Origin: Deltaproteobacteria bacterium
Lineage (GTDB): Bacteria; Myxococcota_A; UBA9160; UBA4427
Assembly (NCBI GenBank): GCA_016713665.1
Contig: JADJOR010000013.1
Span: 1 to 64,000, forward strand
Length of the DNA stretch: 64,000 nucleotides
Reading direction: 5' to 3'
Positions within the stretch are counted from its first letter, which is position 1, and every line of letters starts with the position of its first letter. The notes beneath the pieces were generated by a model, which saw nothing but the letters and a program-made list of their open reading frames with translations, did not search any database and was not told the origin of the DNA. Below are positions 53,510 through 62,660 of the stretch, one piece after another. Position numbers and translations under genes: made by a program.

Positions 53510-54751
53510 TCAGCCGCCGAAGTCGTCGAAGAGGATGTTCTCGGGCTCGACGCCGAGGTTGGTCAGCATCTTGATGATCGCGGAGTTCATCATCGGCGGA
53601 CCGCAGATGTAGTACTCGCAATCCTCGGGCGCCGGGTGGTCCTTCAGATAGTTGTCGAAGAGGACCTGATGGATGAAGCCCTTCATGCCCGTCCAGTTGT
53701 CTTCCGGGAGCGGCTCGGACAGGGCGAGATGCCACTGGAAGTTCTCGTTCTCCGACTGGATGGCGTTGAAGTCGTCGACGTAGAACGCCTCGCGCAGGCT
53801 CCGGGCGCCGTACCAGAAGCTGACCTTGCGGTCGGTATGGAGCCGTCGGAACTGGTCGAAGATGTGGGAGCGCATCGGGGCCATGCCCGCGCCGCCGCCG
53901 ATGAAGATCATCTCGTTCTTCGTGTCCTTGGCGAAGAACTCGCCGAAGGGGCCGGAGATCGTCACCTCGTCGCCGGGCTTCAGGTTGAAGATGTAGGACG
54001 ACATCTTCCCGGGCGGCACGTCGGGCATGCGCGGCGGCGGCGACGCGATGCGGACGTTCAGCATGATGATCCCGAGCTCCTCGGGATAGTTGGCCATCGA
54101 GTAGGCGCGGTTGACCTTCTCGGTCACCGTCGACGTGTAGCGCCAGATGTTGAACTGGTTCCAGTCGCCGTGGTACTCGGGCTCGACCGCGAAATCCTTG
54201 TAGTTCACGGTATGCGGCGGGCACTCGATCTGGATGTAGCCGCCCGCGCGGAACGGGACGCTCTCGCCGGCGGGCAGCTCGAGCACGAGCTCCTTGATGA
54301 AGGTCGCCACGTTGTGGTTCGAGCGGACCTTGCACTTCCACTTCTTCACGCCGAAGACTTCGTGGGGGATCTCGATCTTGAGGTCCTGCTTGACCTTGAC
54401 CTGGCAGCTGAGGCGGTAGCCCTCGCGCTCCTCGCCCCGGCTGATGTGGCCCTTCTCGGTCGGCAGGATCGAGCCGCCGCCCTCGTGGACCTTCACGCGA
54501 CAGACGCCGCAGGTTCCCTGACCGCCGCAGGCGGAGGGGATGAAGATCTGCTGGGCTGCCAGGGTCGAGAGCAGGGTCGATCCGGCCGGGGCGGTGACGG
54601 CCTTCGAGGGGTCGTCGTTGATCAGGATCTCGACGTTGCCCGTCGCGACGAGCCGCGACTTGGCGAGCATCAGGATCAGGACCAGCGCGAGAATCACGCT
54701 GGTGAACGCGACGACGCCGAAGACGATGGTCTGGAGGGCGAGCGATTCCAT
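53510..54751 (-). CDS. nqrF: Na+-translocating NADH:quinone reductase subunit F
   Basis: 413 residues. An N-terminal transmembrane helix (about 8-30) is followed by a plant-type 2Fe-2S ferredoxin domain with Cys75, Cys81, Cys84 (SACGGQGTCGVC) and Cys116. The FAD domain has RAYSMAN, and the NADH domain has FIGGGAGMAPMRSHIFD and YYICGPPMMNSAIIKML. It accepts electrons from NADH on the cytoplasmic side. It starts at the last base of the nqrE stop region (1-nt overlap). Confidence 0.97.
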   Translation of the reverse strand: MESLALQTIVFGVVAFTSVILALVLILMLAKSRLVATGNVEILINDDPSKAVTAPAGSTLLSTLAAQQIFIPSACGGQGTCGVCRVKVHEGGGSILPTEKGHISRGEEREGYRLSCQVKVKQDLKIEIPHEVFGVKKWKCKVRSNHNVATFIKELVLELPAGESVPFRAGGYIQIECPPHTVNYKDFAVEPEYHGDWNQFNIWRYTSTVTEKVNRAYSMANYPEELGIIMLNVRIASPPPRMPDVPPGKMSSYIFNLKPGDEVTISGPFGEFFAKDTKNEMIFIGGGAGMAPMRSHIFDQFRRLHTDRKVSFWYGARSLREAFYVDDFNAIQSENENFQWHLALSEPLPEDNWTGMKGFIHQVLFDNYLKDHPAPEDCEYYICGPPMMNSAIIKMLTNLGVEPENILFDDFGG

Positions 54752-55359
54752 CAGAGCTGGATCCCCGCGAACGCCATGAAGGCGACCGACATCAGGCCGA
54801 CCGTGATGAACGTGATCGGCAGCCCGCGGAGCGCCGGGGGCACGTTGTTGTAGCGGAGCTTCTCCCGCACGGCGGCCAGCGTCACGATCGCGAGCGCCCA
54901 GCCGATCCCCGAGCCGAATCCGAAGACCGTCGCCTCGGCGAGGTTGTATTCACGCTCCTGCATGAAGAGCGAGGCGCCGAGGATCGCGCAGTTGACGGCG
55001 ATCAGCGGCAGGAAGATGCCGAGGGCGTTGTAGAGGCTCGGGGAAAAGCGCTCGAGCGTCATCTCGACGACCTGGACCACCGCCGCGATCGTGCCGATCA
55101 GGGTGATGAAGCTCAGGAAGCCGAGGTCGATGTCCGGCAGCCCCGCCCATTCCAGCGAGCCGGGCTTCAGCAGGACGGTGATCAGCATCTGGTTCAACGG
55201 CGTACAGATGCCGAGAACGAAGATGACGGCCATGCCGAGCCCGATCGCGGTTTCGACCTTCTTGGAGACGGCGATCAGCGAGCACATCCCCAGGAAGAAG
55301 GCCAGGGCCATGTTCTCAACGAAGATGGCCTTCGTTGCCAAGCTCAAGTAGTGCTCCAA
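54751..55359 (-). CDS. nqrE: Na+-NQR subunit E
   Basis: 202 residues, six transmembrane helices. The start MEHYLSLATKAIFVENMALA is nearly that of Vibrio NqrE. The iron-ligand Cys are in FFLGMCSLIAV and AVNCAILGASLF, as in known NqrE. It is a membrane partner of NqrD that carries the Fe or 2Fe-2S site between FMN carriers. It overlaps nqrD by 44 nt, an unusually long overlap. Confidence 0.97.
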   Translation of the reverse strand: MEHYLSLATKAIFVENMALAFFLGMCSLIAVSKKVETAIGLGMAVIFVLGICTPLNQMLITVLLKPGSLEWAGLPDIDLGFLSFITLIGTIAAVVQVVEMTLERFSPSLYNALGIFLPLIAVNCAILGASLFMQEREYNLAEATVFGFGSGIGWALAIVTLAAVREKLRYNNVPPALRGLPITFITVGLMSVAFMAFAGIQL

Positions 55360-55993
55360 CGTGGAACTCCTCTTCGACGTGTTCGGGCTTCCAGTACGTG
55401 CGCAGGATCCAGATGAAGGATCCGATCAGGAAGAATGCGGCGGGGGCGAGCAGCATGAGGCCGTTCGGGACGTACCAGCCGCCCTGGGAAACCGGCTTCA
55501 GGATGGTGAAGCCGAGCAGTGAGCCCGAACCGATCAGCTCCCGGAAGAACGCGACGACGATCAGGATCAGCGAGTAGCCGATGCCGTTGCCGAGGCCGTC
55601 GACGAACGAGATCCAGGGCTTGTTCTGCATCGCGAAGGCGTCGGCGCGGCCCATCACGATGCAGTTCGTGATGATGAGGCCGACGAAGACCGAGAGCTCC
55701 TTGGCGGTCGCATAGACGTAGGCCTGCAGGATCTGATCGGTCACGATCACGAGCGACGCGATCACGGTCAGCTGCACGATGATCCGGATGCTGCTCGGGA
55801 TCCATCGTCGAAGCAGCGAGACCGCGAGGTTCGAGAACGCGGTCACGACCGTCACGGCGACGGCCATGACGAGGGCCGTCGACATCTTGGTCGTGACGGC
55901 GAGCGCCGAGCAGATGCCGAGGATCTGCAGCGCGATCGGGTTGTTGTTGATGATGGGATCGACGAATGCGTCTCGTGTGGTGGCTTCGGCCAT
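55316..55993 (-). CDS. nqrD: Na+-NQR subunit D
   Basis: 225 residues, about six transmembrane helices. DPIINNNPIALQILGICSAL and LIITNCIVMGRADAFAM show the two Cys that pair with those of NqrE. It is an integral part of the Na+ path. The C-terminal tail (EEEFHVGALLELGNEGHLR) reaches into nqrE, which makes the chain slightly longer than in Vibrio (about 210). Confidence 0.97.
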   Translation of the reverse strand: MAEATTRDAFVDPIINNNPIALQILGICSALAVTTKMSTALVMAVAVTVVTAFSNLAVSLLRRWIPSSIRIIVQLTVIASLVIVTDQILQAYVYATAKELSVFVGLIITNCIVMGRADAFAMQNKPWISFVDGLGNGIGYSLILIVVAFFRELIGSGSLLGFTILKPVSQGGWYVPNGLMLLAPAAFFLIGSFIWILRTYWKPEHVEEEFHVGALLELGNEGHLR

Positions 55994-56062
55994 GTCTGAT
56001 TCTCCTCGTCTCGCGTTCGTCGCAACCGCTCGGTCTCAGCCGCTCTGTCCCGGGCGCCCGCG

Positions 56063-56842
56063 CTAGACGCCCGCCTGGGCGCGGTACTTCTCGAGATAGG
56101 GTCCGAAGCCGTTTTCGCCCAGCCAGAAGCGCAGCAGGTTCGTCACGCCGCGCGAGGTCAGGGTCGCGCCGGACAGGCCGTCGACCTGGTACGGATCCTC
56201 GGCCGGCGGTCCGGCCGGCCCCTTCTTCACGGAGATCGTCGGAACGCCCCGTTCGTTGAAGGCCATCCGGCCGGGCCAGAGGGCCTTCCAGCGCGGATTG
56301 TCGACCTCGCCGCCGAGGCCGGGGGTTTCCTTGTGGCTGTAGAACGTGATGCCGACGATCGTCCGCGCGTCGGGGGCGAGGGCGAGGTAGCCGTACAGGG
56401 TTCCCCAGAGTCCGTAGCCCTCGATCGGGATGATCAGGGCCTTGAGCTCGCCGTCCTTCTTCACGTCGAAGACGAGCGCCTGATTCGGCAGCCGCATGAC
56501 CTTGGCGAGGTTCTCCGGCGCGACCCGGCTCGTCGCGGGGTCCTTCGAGGCCTTCCGCTGGTCGAACTTGCGGGCGTCGACGGCCGGATCGAGCTCGCCC
56601 GTCTCGAGGTCGATGATCTTCTGCTCGATCGAGGATTCGTAGAGCGAGGTGATCTCCGCGGGGGCGAGCGAAGCGCCCTCCTCGATCAGGCCGGCGACGG
56701 TGAGCACCTTCTGCTGGCGGTCGAGCAGCCGATTCGTCTCCTGCCTGTCCTTGAGCCCGACCGCGGCGCCGGCGACGAAGACCGCGCAGACGGCGCAGAC
56801 GGCCGCCGCGAAGCCGACGATGTAGCCGTTGCTATGCTGCAT
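56063..56842 (-). CDS. nqrC: Na+-NQR subunit C
   Basis: 259 residues. One N-terminal transmembrane helix and a periplasmic FMN-binding domain. VDGLSGATLTSRGVTNLLRF near residues 225-245 contains the covalent FMN Thr in SGATLT. YGLWGTLYGYLALAPDARTI and SHKETPGLGGEVDNPRW are family landmarks. It passes electrons between NqrF and NqrB. It overlaps nqrB by 11 nt. Confidence 0.97.
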   Translation of the reverse strand: MQHSNGYIVGFAAAVCAVCAVFVAGAAVGLKDRQETNRLLDRQQKVLTVAGLIEEGASLAPAEITSLYESSIEQKIIDLETGELDPAVDARKFDQRKASKDPATSRVAPENLAKVMRLPNQALVFDVKKDGELKALIIPIEGYGLWGTLYGYLALAPDARTIVGITFYSHKETPGLGGEVDNPRWKALWPGRMAFNERGVPTISVKKGPAGPPAEDPYQVDGLSGATLTSRGVTNLLRFWLGENGFGPYLEKYRAQAGV

Positions 56843-58052
56843 AACGCGCTTCCCTCCGGCGGACGTTCGCCCGGACGACGAAGTAGTCGATCAACGGCGC
56901 GACCATGTTCATGAACAGGATCGCGAGCATCATGCCCTCGGGATACGCGGGGTTCACGACGCGGATCAGCACGACGAACACGCCGATCAGCGCGCCGTAG
57001 ACGAGCTTGCCGACGTTCGTGAACGCCGAGGAGACGGGGTCCGTCGCCATGTAGACGAGGCCGAAGGCCCAGCCGCCCATCACCGCGTGCCAGTACCACG
57101 GCACCGCGAACATCGGATTCGTGTCCGAGCCGACGACGTTCAGGAAGCCCGCCGTCGCGATGGTGCCGAGCACGACGCCCGCCATCGTCCGCCACGACCC
57201 GATGCCGGTCCAGACGAGGAGGATCGCGCCGAGCAGGCAGGCGAGCGCCGAGGTCTCGCCCATCGAGCCGGCCTCGAAGCCGAGGAAGGAATCCATCCAG
57301 CTCGCGTGGGCGAGGGCCGACTCGCCCGAGGTCGCGGCCTGCGCGAGCAGCGTCGCCCCCGAGTAGGAGTCGACGTTCGCGAAGTCGGCGGCGACCCAGG
57401 CGGAGTCGCCGCTCATCGCCGCCGGATAGGCGAAGAAGAGGAACGCGCGGGCGGTCAGCGCGGGGTTCAGGAAGTTCATGCCCGTCCCGCCGAAGATCTC
57501 CTTCGCGAAGACGATGCCGAAGGCCGTCCCGAGGACGACCATCCAGAGCGGGATCGTGGCGGGGAGCGTCAGCGGGATCAGCATGCCCGTCACGAGGAAG
57601 CCCTCGTTGATTTCGTGCTTGCGGATCATGGCGACGAGCGGCTCGAGGATGCCGCCGGTCAGCATCGAGGCGATCACGACCGGGACGTAGTGGAGCGCGC
57701 CGTAGATCGCGCAGGCGAGAGGATTCCGGAAGTCGAAGGGAAGGCCGATCGCCTGCGCGAGGGAGGCCTGCCAGGTGTCGAGGGGCGTCGCACCGTGGGC
57801 GATCGCGAGGAAGGCCTGATAGCCCGTGTTGTAGATCGCCATGATCATGCAGGGCAGCAGCGCCAGGACGACCGTGATCATCAGGCGCTTGTTGTCGATG
57901 CCGTCGCGGACGTGGGAGGCCGTGCGGGTCACGTCTCCGGGGGTGAAGAGGCCGGTGAACTGGGCTTCCCAGAGCGGATAGAAGAACTCGAGCTTGCCAC
58001 CCTTCTCGAAGTGGTGCTTGACGTTCAGATGGAGGTCCTTCAAGAACTGCAT
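56832..58052 (-). CDS. nqrB: Na+-NQR subunit B
   Basis: 406 residues, about ten transmembrane helices. The flavinylation motif is DSYSGATLLAQAA, with the Thr that takes FMN. VPVVIASMLTGGILEPLVAM and GGTGMNFLNPALTARAFLFF match the RnfD/NqrB core. It carries riboflavin and FMN, binds quinone and forms the Na+ channel. It starts 21 nt after nqrA. Confidence 0.97.
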   Translation of the reverse strand: MQFLKDLHLNVKHHFEKGGKLEFFYPLWEAQFTGLFTPGDVTRTASHVRDGIDNKRLMITVVLALLPCMIMAIYNTGYQAFLAIAHGATPLDTWQASLAQAIGLPFDFRNPLACAIYGALHYVPVVIASMLTGGILEPLVAMIRKHEINEGFLVTGMLIPLTLPATIPLWMVVLGTAFGIVFAKEIFGGTGMNFLNPALTARAFLFFAYPAAMSGDSAWVAADFANVDSYSGATLLAQAATSGESALAHASWMDSFLGFEAGSMGETSALACLLGAILLVWTGIGSWRTMAGVVLGTIATAGFLNVVGSDTNPMFAVPWYWHAVMGGWAFGLVYMATDPVSSAFTNVGKLVYGALIGVFVVLIRVVNPAYPEGMMLAILFMNMVAPLIDYFVVRANVRRREARYAA

Positions 58053-58073
58053 GCCATCTCCATAAAAGGGGGC

Positions 58074-59474
58074 CTAGCCTTCCTTCTCCATCGTCTCGAG
58101 GTTGCGACGCAGGATCGGTCCGAAATTGGTCTTGCCGGGATCGACGAACGTACAGAGGGCGAGATCTTCTTCCTCGAGCTCGAGGACGCCGAGCCGCTCC
58201 GCCGACTCGAGGTCGCCGACGATCAGCGAGCGCAGCAGGAAGGTCGGCAGGATGTCCATCGGCATGACCTTCTCGTAGAGGCCGATCGGGACCATCGCGC
58301 GCTGGGAGCCGTTCGTGCTGGTCGTGAACTTGAACTGCTTCGGAGCGAAGAGCTTCGACAGGTAGATGCGCGTCACGGAGAAGAGGTTCGGGCCCGGCGA
58401 GAGCCAGCCCATGAAGACCTGCTCGCGGTCCTCCTCGAGCAGGCTCACCTGCCGCTCGTAGCGGCCGAGGAAGTCGAGGATCTCGCCGTGGGTCCGCTTG
58501 CCCGAGAGGACCGAGCCGGAGATCGTCCGGATCTCCTTCCCCGGGTTCGAGCTCTTCGCGCGGGCCACGTCCGCGGCGACGATCTCGCTGACGCAGGCGC
58601 CGACGCGGCTGCGCTCGAGGCGCGGATCCGCGACGGGGGCGCCGGCGATCGAGATGACGCGCGAGACGTCGAGGCGGCCGGTGCGGAAGAGGTGGCCGAT
58701 CGCGGCGACGTCCTGGTAGCCGAGGTGCCAGACCTTCCGGCTGCGGTTCACCGGGCGCAGGGCATGGATGTGGACGCCGACCGTGCCGGCGGGATGGGGG
58801 CCGGCGAAGTGCTCGACGCGGACGCCCTTCGGCGCGCCTTCCGCGAGCTCCGAATGTTCGGCGACGCAGAGGAAGGTCGGTCCGTCGATCAGCTTCGAGA
58901 CGATCCCGGTCCCGAGGCGGAAGTCGTCGAGCTTGCCTGCGAGCGCGACCTCGGGGAGCGGCGCGTGGGGATTCGTATCGATGGCCGTGATGAAGAGGGC
59001 GTCGGCATCGCCTTCGGGCGACGGGATGCGGCCGAAGGGGCGCTGGCGGATCGCGGTCCACATCCCCGATTCGGCGAGCAGCGCGCGGATCTGGGCGCGG
59101 GAGAGGGAGGCGGGATTCGCGCCCGTGTAGCTCTCGAAGCGGGCGAACTCGTCGTCGCCGGGGTTGCCGCGGCGTTCGCCGTCCGAAAGGTCGATCACGA
59201 CGGCCTGGAGCGCGCGCTTGTCGCCGCGATGGATCCCGATCACACGCCCCGCACCGGGCGCCGTATGCCGCACACCGGGCTGCTTGCGGTCCTCGAACAG
59301 GAGCTGTCCGCGCTGCACGACCTGCCCCTCGACCACGTGCATCCCCGGCTTCATGCCCGGGTAGTCGTCCGCCAGCAGCGCGACGCGCGTACAGGGCGAG
59401 GCTCCGCGAACGACCTGCGTGGGTTTGCCGGGGAGCGGGAGATCGAGGCCCTTATCGAACTTGTGCAGTGCCAT
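58074..59474 (-). CDS. nqrA: Na+-NQR subunit A
   Basis: 466 residues. Start MALHKFDKGLDLPLPGKP is typical. Landmarks: GMKPGMHVVEGQVVQRGQLL, AGRVIGIHRGDKRALQAVVI, VGVHIHALRPVNRSRKVWHL, and YERQVSLLEEDREQVFMGW. It is the peripheral cytoplasmic subunit and first gene of the operon, with a possible promoter about 200 nt upstream. Confidence 0.97.
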   Translation of the reverse strand: MALHKFDKGLDLPLPGKPTQVVRGASPCTRVALLADDYPGMKPGMHVVEGQVVQRGQLLFEDRKQPGVRHTAPGAGRVIGIHRGDKRALQAVVIDLSDGERRGNPGDDEFARFESYTGANPASLSRAQIRALLAESGMWTAIRQRPFGRIPSPEGDADALFITAIDTNPHAPLPEVALAGKLDDFRLGTGIVSKLIDGPTFLCVAEHSELAEGAPKGVRVEHFAGPHPAGTVGVHIHALRPVNRSRKVWHLGYQDVAAIGHLFRTGRLDVSRVISIAGAPVADPRLERSRVGACVSEIVAADVARAKSSNPGKEIRTISGSVLSGKRTHGEILDFLGRYERQVSLLEEDREQVFMGWLSPGPNLFSVTRIYLSKLFAPKQFKFTTSTNGSQRAMVPIGLYEKVMPMDILPTFLLRSLIVGDLESAERLGVLELEEEDLALCTFVDPGKTNFGPILRRNLETMEKEG

Positions 59475-60499
59475 GCTCGCTCGGTATCGATGCTAGGCCG
59501 AGGCGACGGATTCGAGGCATTCGATCCATCCGGTCCGCGGCGGGTGATTCGTTCTCCGGTTCAGGACGAGCACCACCGGACCGCCTTCCAGCTCGCCCCC
59601 CATGCGCTGCTTCGGGGGGATCTTCGAGGTGGAAAGAGATCTCGCTTGGATTCAGGCCTGGTCGAAACGCGGCAGAGATTACGCCCCGGACGGGCGATTT
59701 TCAATCTGTTAGGTAGTCGCCGCCCTCATCGAACGCGCGCGCGGGGGACCTGAGGCGAATCTGCGCGGGAGAGCGTCGCGCGCGCGGTCCACGAAGGCCG
59801 TCGAATTGGGCGAGATTTCGTGGCGGAGGGTGGGATCGGGCGAGCGTACGATAGGAATCGCTCGATGGGACGGCAAGCTCGCGGGCGACCGCGCCTGCCC
59901 GACTCGCGCTCCGATCGCGAGAGCGACGCACCCGCCATCGTCCGCGATCGTACGCCGGCCGGCGGTGCACTCGAATCGCCGACGATCCCGATGGATCCGA
60001 TCGATGGGTTGACTCGGCATCAGACGTCGCGTCGGACGCGGGGGCGTCGATCGCGTCGGACGGTGAGCGGAAAGTGTGGATCGGCGGCGCGGGTTTCTAC
60101 CGAGCGAGCGGGGCGAGCTCATCGGTCGGGTCCCGAAACTGCGGGACTCGGATGGCTTCGCATCGATGGAGGGGGGCGGCGGACGGCGAACGGCGGCGTT
60201 GGAGCCGGGCCGCCTGCGCGGGAACCGGCTCGCGTCGGCGTGGACCGTGCCCGGAGGCATGCTCGACGGCCCAGACCCGAATGCCCATATGCGAAGAAGC
60301 TCGTCCCTCGTCGGAAAAGGACGCGGAATGATCGGGTCGAAAATGCATCGGGTCGGGAGGGGCTCTCGGCTCGGGGTCGAGCCGCTCCCGCCTCTCCGGG
60401 TCCCGCTCGGAACGCGGAGCGCGCTTGACCGGACTCGGAAGGCCGGGCACGGATGGCCGGATGCTGGAAGGCGCAGATGCGCTCCGCCCGGCGGTCGCG
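59475..60499. other. 1-kb gene-free region upstream of nqrA
   Basis: Open frames exist here on both strands, but their translations are Arg/Ser/Pro-rich, overlap each other and show no domain, signal peptide or good ribosome site. I see no tRNA, repeat pair or mobile element. The part next to nqrA carries the promoter-like pair at 59676-59704. The region could hold a long leader, a small RNA or a decayed gene. Confidence 0.5.
59676..59704 (-). promoter_or_regulatory. Possible sigma-70-type promoter for the nqr operon
   Basis: On the minus strand TTGAAA (59704-59699) and TAATCT (59681-59676) are 17 nt apart. The AT-rich -35 stands out from its GC-rich surroundings. Transcription would start near 59669, giving a leader of about 195 nt before nqrA. 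Confidence 0.35.
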
Positions 60500-60925
60500 T
60501 CAGGCCGGCAGGGTGACGACGACCTTGCCCGTCACGTGATCGCCGAGTCGGTTGTGGCCGCGGAGCGAGATCTCGACGGTGCCCGCGGTCTCGTCCTTCG
60601 CCGTGACGGAGCCTTCGAGGGTCATCGTGTCGCCGGGGTAGTTCGGGGCGCCGAGGCGGATGTCGATCTTGCGGATGAGCGCGTCGGGTCCGGTCCAGTC
60701 GGTCACGTAGCGGCCGACGAAGCCGTTGGTCGTCAGGATGTTCATGAAGATGTCGGGCGAGCCGCGCTTCTTCGCGAGATCCGGGTCGTGGTGGACGTCC
60801 TGGTAGTCCCGCGACGCGATCGCCGTCGCGACGATCAGGGTCCGCGTCAGCGGGATCGGGAGCGGCGGGAGCGCGTCGCCGACGGCGACGGATCCGAGTC
60901 GTCGGGTCGGGATCACGTTCAGCAC
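60500..60925 (-). CDS. MaoC-like enoyl-CoA hydratase subunit, ChsH1-like
   Basis: 141 residues from GTG 60925. A single hot-dog domain with the MaoC active site ASRDYQDVHHDPDLAKKRGS, then PDIFMNILTTNGFVGRYVTD and HNRLGDHVTGKVVVTL. From memory of the family, this layout tracks Mycobacterium ChsH1 (Rv3541c) almost end to end (RDxQDVHHDxD, DIFxNILTxxGxVxRYVTDW). ChsH1 pairs with ChsH2 to hydrate the enoyl-CoA formed from the three-carbon steroid side chain. It overlaps the preceding dehydrogenase by 7 nt. Confidence 0.85.
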   Translation of the reverse strand: MLNVIPTRRLGSVAVGDALPPLPIPLTRTLIVATAIASRDYQDVHHDPDLAKKRGSPDIFMNILTTNGFVGRYVTDWTGPDALIRKIDIRLGAPNYPGDTMTLEGSVTAKDETAGTVEISLRGHNRLGDHVTGKVVVTLPA

Positions 60926-62085
60926 GGCTGGAGCACCTCGCCCGCGTGCTTGCCCGCGCGTGCCTGGTCCGCCATCAGCCCGCCGAGCAGGGCCAGCTGC
61001 TCGTTCGCGCCGCCGAGGGTCATGGCGACGTGCTTGAGGCGGAGGAAGAAGCGGTGGATCGGGTAGTCGACGTCGGCACCGATGCCGCCGTGGAGATGCT
61101 GGCAGGTATGGGAGACGCGGTGGCCGCCCATGCAGGCCCACCACTTCGCGACGGCGGCCGCCTTCGCGGCGTCGTCGCCGTTGTCGATCCGCCAGGCCGC
61201 CTGCCACATGGTCGAGCGCATCGCCTCGACGTCGATGTAGGCGTCGGCCGCGCGCAGCGAGACGCCCTGGAACGAGCCGATCTCGCGGCCGAACTGCTTG
61301 CGGGTGCTGGTGTACTCCGCGGTCTGGCGCAGGCCTTCGGCGGCGGCGCCGACGCCGAGGGCGGCGAGCGCCGTCGACGCGCGGGGGGTGAGCCAGTCGA
61401 GGATCTCTTCGCCGCGGCCCGGGAGCGCGACGACGTCGTCGCCCGTGACGACCACGCGGTCGAGGGAGAGCAGGAACTGGCGCTCGTGGGCCGTCGTCTT
61501 CTGCGCGGCGAGCGTGACGCCCTTCGCGTTCGGCGAGACCAGGAAGAGGCCGAGGCCCGCGTCGCCCGACGCGCTGACGAGGATCTTCGTCGCACCGCTG
61601 GCGTAGGGCACGCAGAGCTTCTGCCCCGTGAGCTCGAAGCCCTCGGCCGTCCGCGAGGCCCGCGTGCGCGCCTTGCGGGCGAGCGGCGGATCGCCGAGCT
61701 CGGCGAAGGCCGCCGTCAGGACCACCTCGCCGGACACGACCTTCGGCACGAGGCCCTTCTTGAGCGAGTCGCTGCCGAACTTCTCGATCGGCATCAGCGA
61801 GAGCACGACCGACTCGAGCAGCGGAATCGGGGCCAGCGTCCGCCCGGCCTCTTCGAAGAGCAGGCAGAGCGCGAGGAAGCTGAAGCCCTGGCCGCCGAGG
61901 CCCTCCGAGACGGAGAGCCCGATCAGGTTCGACTCGGCGAGCTTCTGCCAGAGCTCGCGGTCGAAGCCCGGGCCCGCCGCGTCGCGCTCGACCTGGCGCA
62001 GGCGATCGAAGCTCGTATTGCCGCCCAGGATCTGGGCGGCGAGCTCCTTCGTGATCTCTTCTTCTTCGGTGAACTTGAAGTTCAT
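60919..62085 (-). CDS. Acyl-CoA dehydrogenase, ChsE1/FadE28-like subunit
   Basis: 388 residues. Acyl-CoA dehydrogenase fold: helical N-domain (SFLALCLLFEEAGRTLAPIP), beta-domain (VVLTAAFAELGDPPL) and C-domain ending in QHLHGGIGADVDYPIHRFFL, an FAD-contact motif. No clear catalytic Glu was identified in the usual C-domain position. In mycobacteria ChsE1 and ChsE2 make an alpha2beta2 enzyme that oxidises 3-oxo-4-pregnene-20-carboxyl-CoA. The start overlaps the ChsH2-like stop by 4 nt. Confidence 0.87.
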   Translation of the reverse strand: MNFKFTEEEEITKELAAQILGGNTSFDRLRQVERDAAGPGFDRELWQKLAESNLIGLSVSEGLGGQGFSFLALCLLFEEAGRTLAPIPLLESVVLSLMPIEKFGSDSLKKGLVPKVVSGEVVLTAAFAELGDPPLARKARTRASRTAEGFELTGQKLCVPYASGATKILVSASGDAGLGLFLVSPNAKGVTLAAQKTTAHERQFLLSLDRVVVTGDDVVALPGRGEEILDWLTPRASTALAALGVGAAAEGLRQTAEYTSTRKQFGREIGSFQGVSLRAADAYIDVEAMRSTMWQAAWRIDNGDDAAKAAAVAKWWACMGGHRVSHTCQHLHGGIGADVDYPIHRFFLRLKHVAMTLGGANEQLALLGGLMADQARAGKHAGEVLQPC

Positions 62086-62648
62086 GACTGACTCCTGGGC
62101 TTGAACTTGAGGATCCGGAAGCGCATCGTGCCGACGACGGCGCCCCGGGCATCCCGGAATGTGTAGAGCTGGGTCACGAAGCGACCGACACCGAGGCCTG
62201 TCGTCTTCTCGGCGGAGACGGACTCGACCTCGACCGTGTGGGTCAGCTGATCGCCGGGCTCGAGGTAGCGGAAGTATTCCTGCTCGCAGTTGGTCGCGAC
62301 GACCGACGTGTAGCCCGCCTCGTCGAGGACCTGGAGCACCGACTTGCGATCCCCGGCTTCCTTCTTCGCCGCGGCCTCCGCCGCCGTGTCCGGGCGCAGG
62401 CCGCGCATCGTCCATGCCTGCAGCATCGCGGGGGGTGCGACGAGCCGGCCGTGGGCCGACTTCTGCGCGAGCTCGCGATCGAGGTAGACGGGATTGCGGT
62501 CGCCGATCGCGTCGCACCAATGGTGGATCATCGGCTCGTTGACGGGATACGGGCAGGACCCCGGCGCGCCGTCGCTCGTTCCTGCGAACGAGGCGAGGAT
62601 CGCGTCGAGGTCGGCGCCCGCGGCCGTGGAGCTCTTCTCGTCGCCCAT
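62082..62648 (-). CDS. MaoC N-terminal-type hydratase subunit, ChsH2-like but lacking the DUF35 domain
   Basis: 188 residues. It begins with an acidic linker, then YPVNEPMIHHWCDAIGDRNP, VYLDRELAQKSAHGRLVAPP and AMLQAWTMRGL, strongly like the N-terminal hot-dog domain of ChsH2 (Rv3542c). A second stretch (QEYFRYLEPGDQLTHTVEVE) completes the fold. Mycobacterial ChsH2 is about 310 residues because it adds a C-terminal DUF35 OB-fold that binds the Ltp2 aldolase; that domain is missing here and not encoded next door. It lies 12 nt after the ChsE2-like gene. Confidence 0.85.
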   Translation of the reverse strand: MGDEKSSTAAGADLDAILASFAGTSDGAPGSCPYPVNEPMIHHWCDAIGDRNPVYLDRELAQKSAHGRLVAPPAMLQAWTMRGLRPDTAAEAAAKKEAGDRKSVLQVLDEAGYTSVVATNCEQEYFRYLEPGDQLTHTVEVESVSAEKTTGLGVGRFVTQLYTFRDARGAVVGTMRFRILKFKPRSQS

Positions 62649-62660
62649 GTCGGCCTCCGA

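Noticed and set aside
56829..59753. 974-codon open frame on the plus strand
   Set aside because: Antisense to nqrA-nqrB-nqrC; composition typical of shadow frames.
59820..60428. Open frames in the 1-kb gap upstream of nqrA
   Set aside because: Overlapping Arg/Ser-rich frames without ribosome site, signal peptide or domain.
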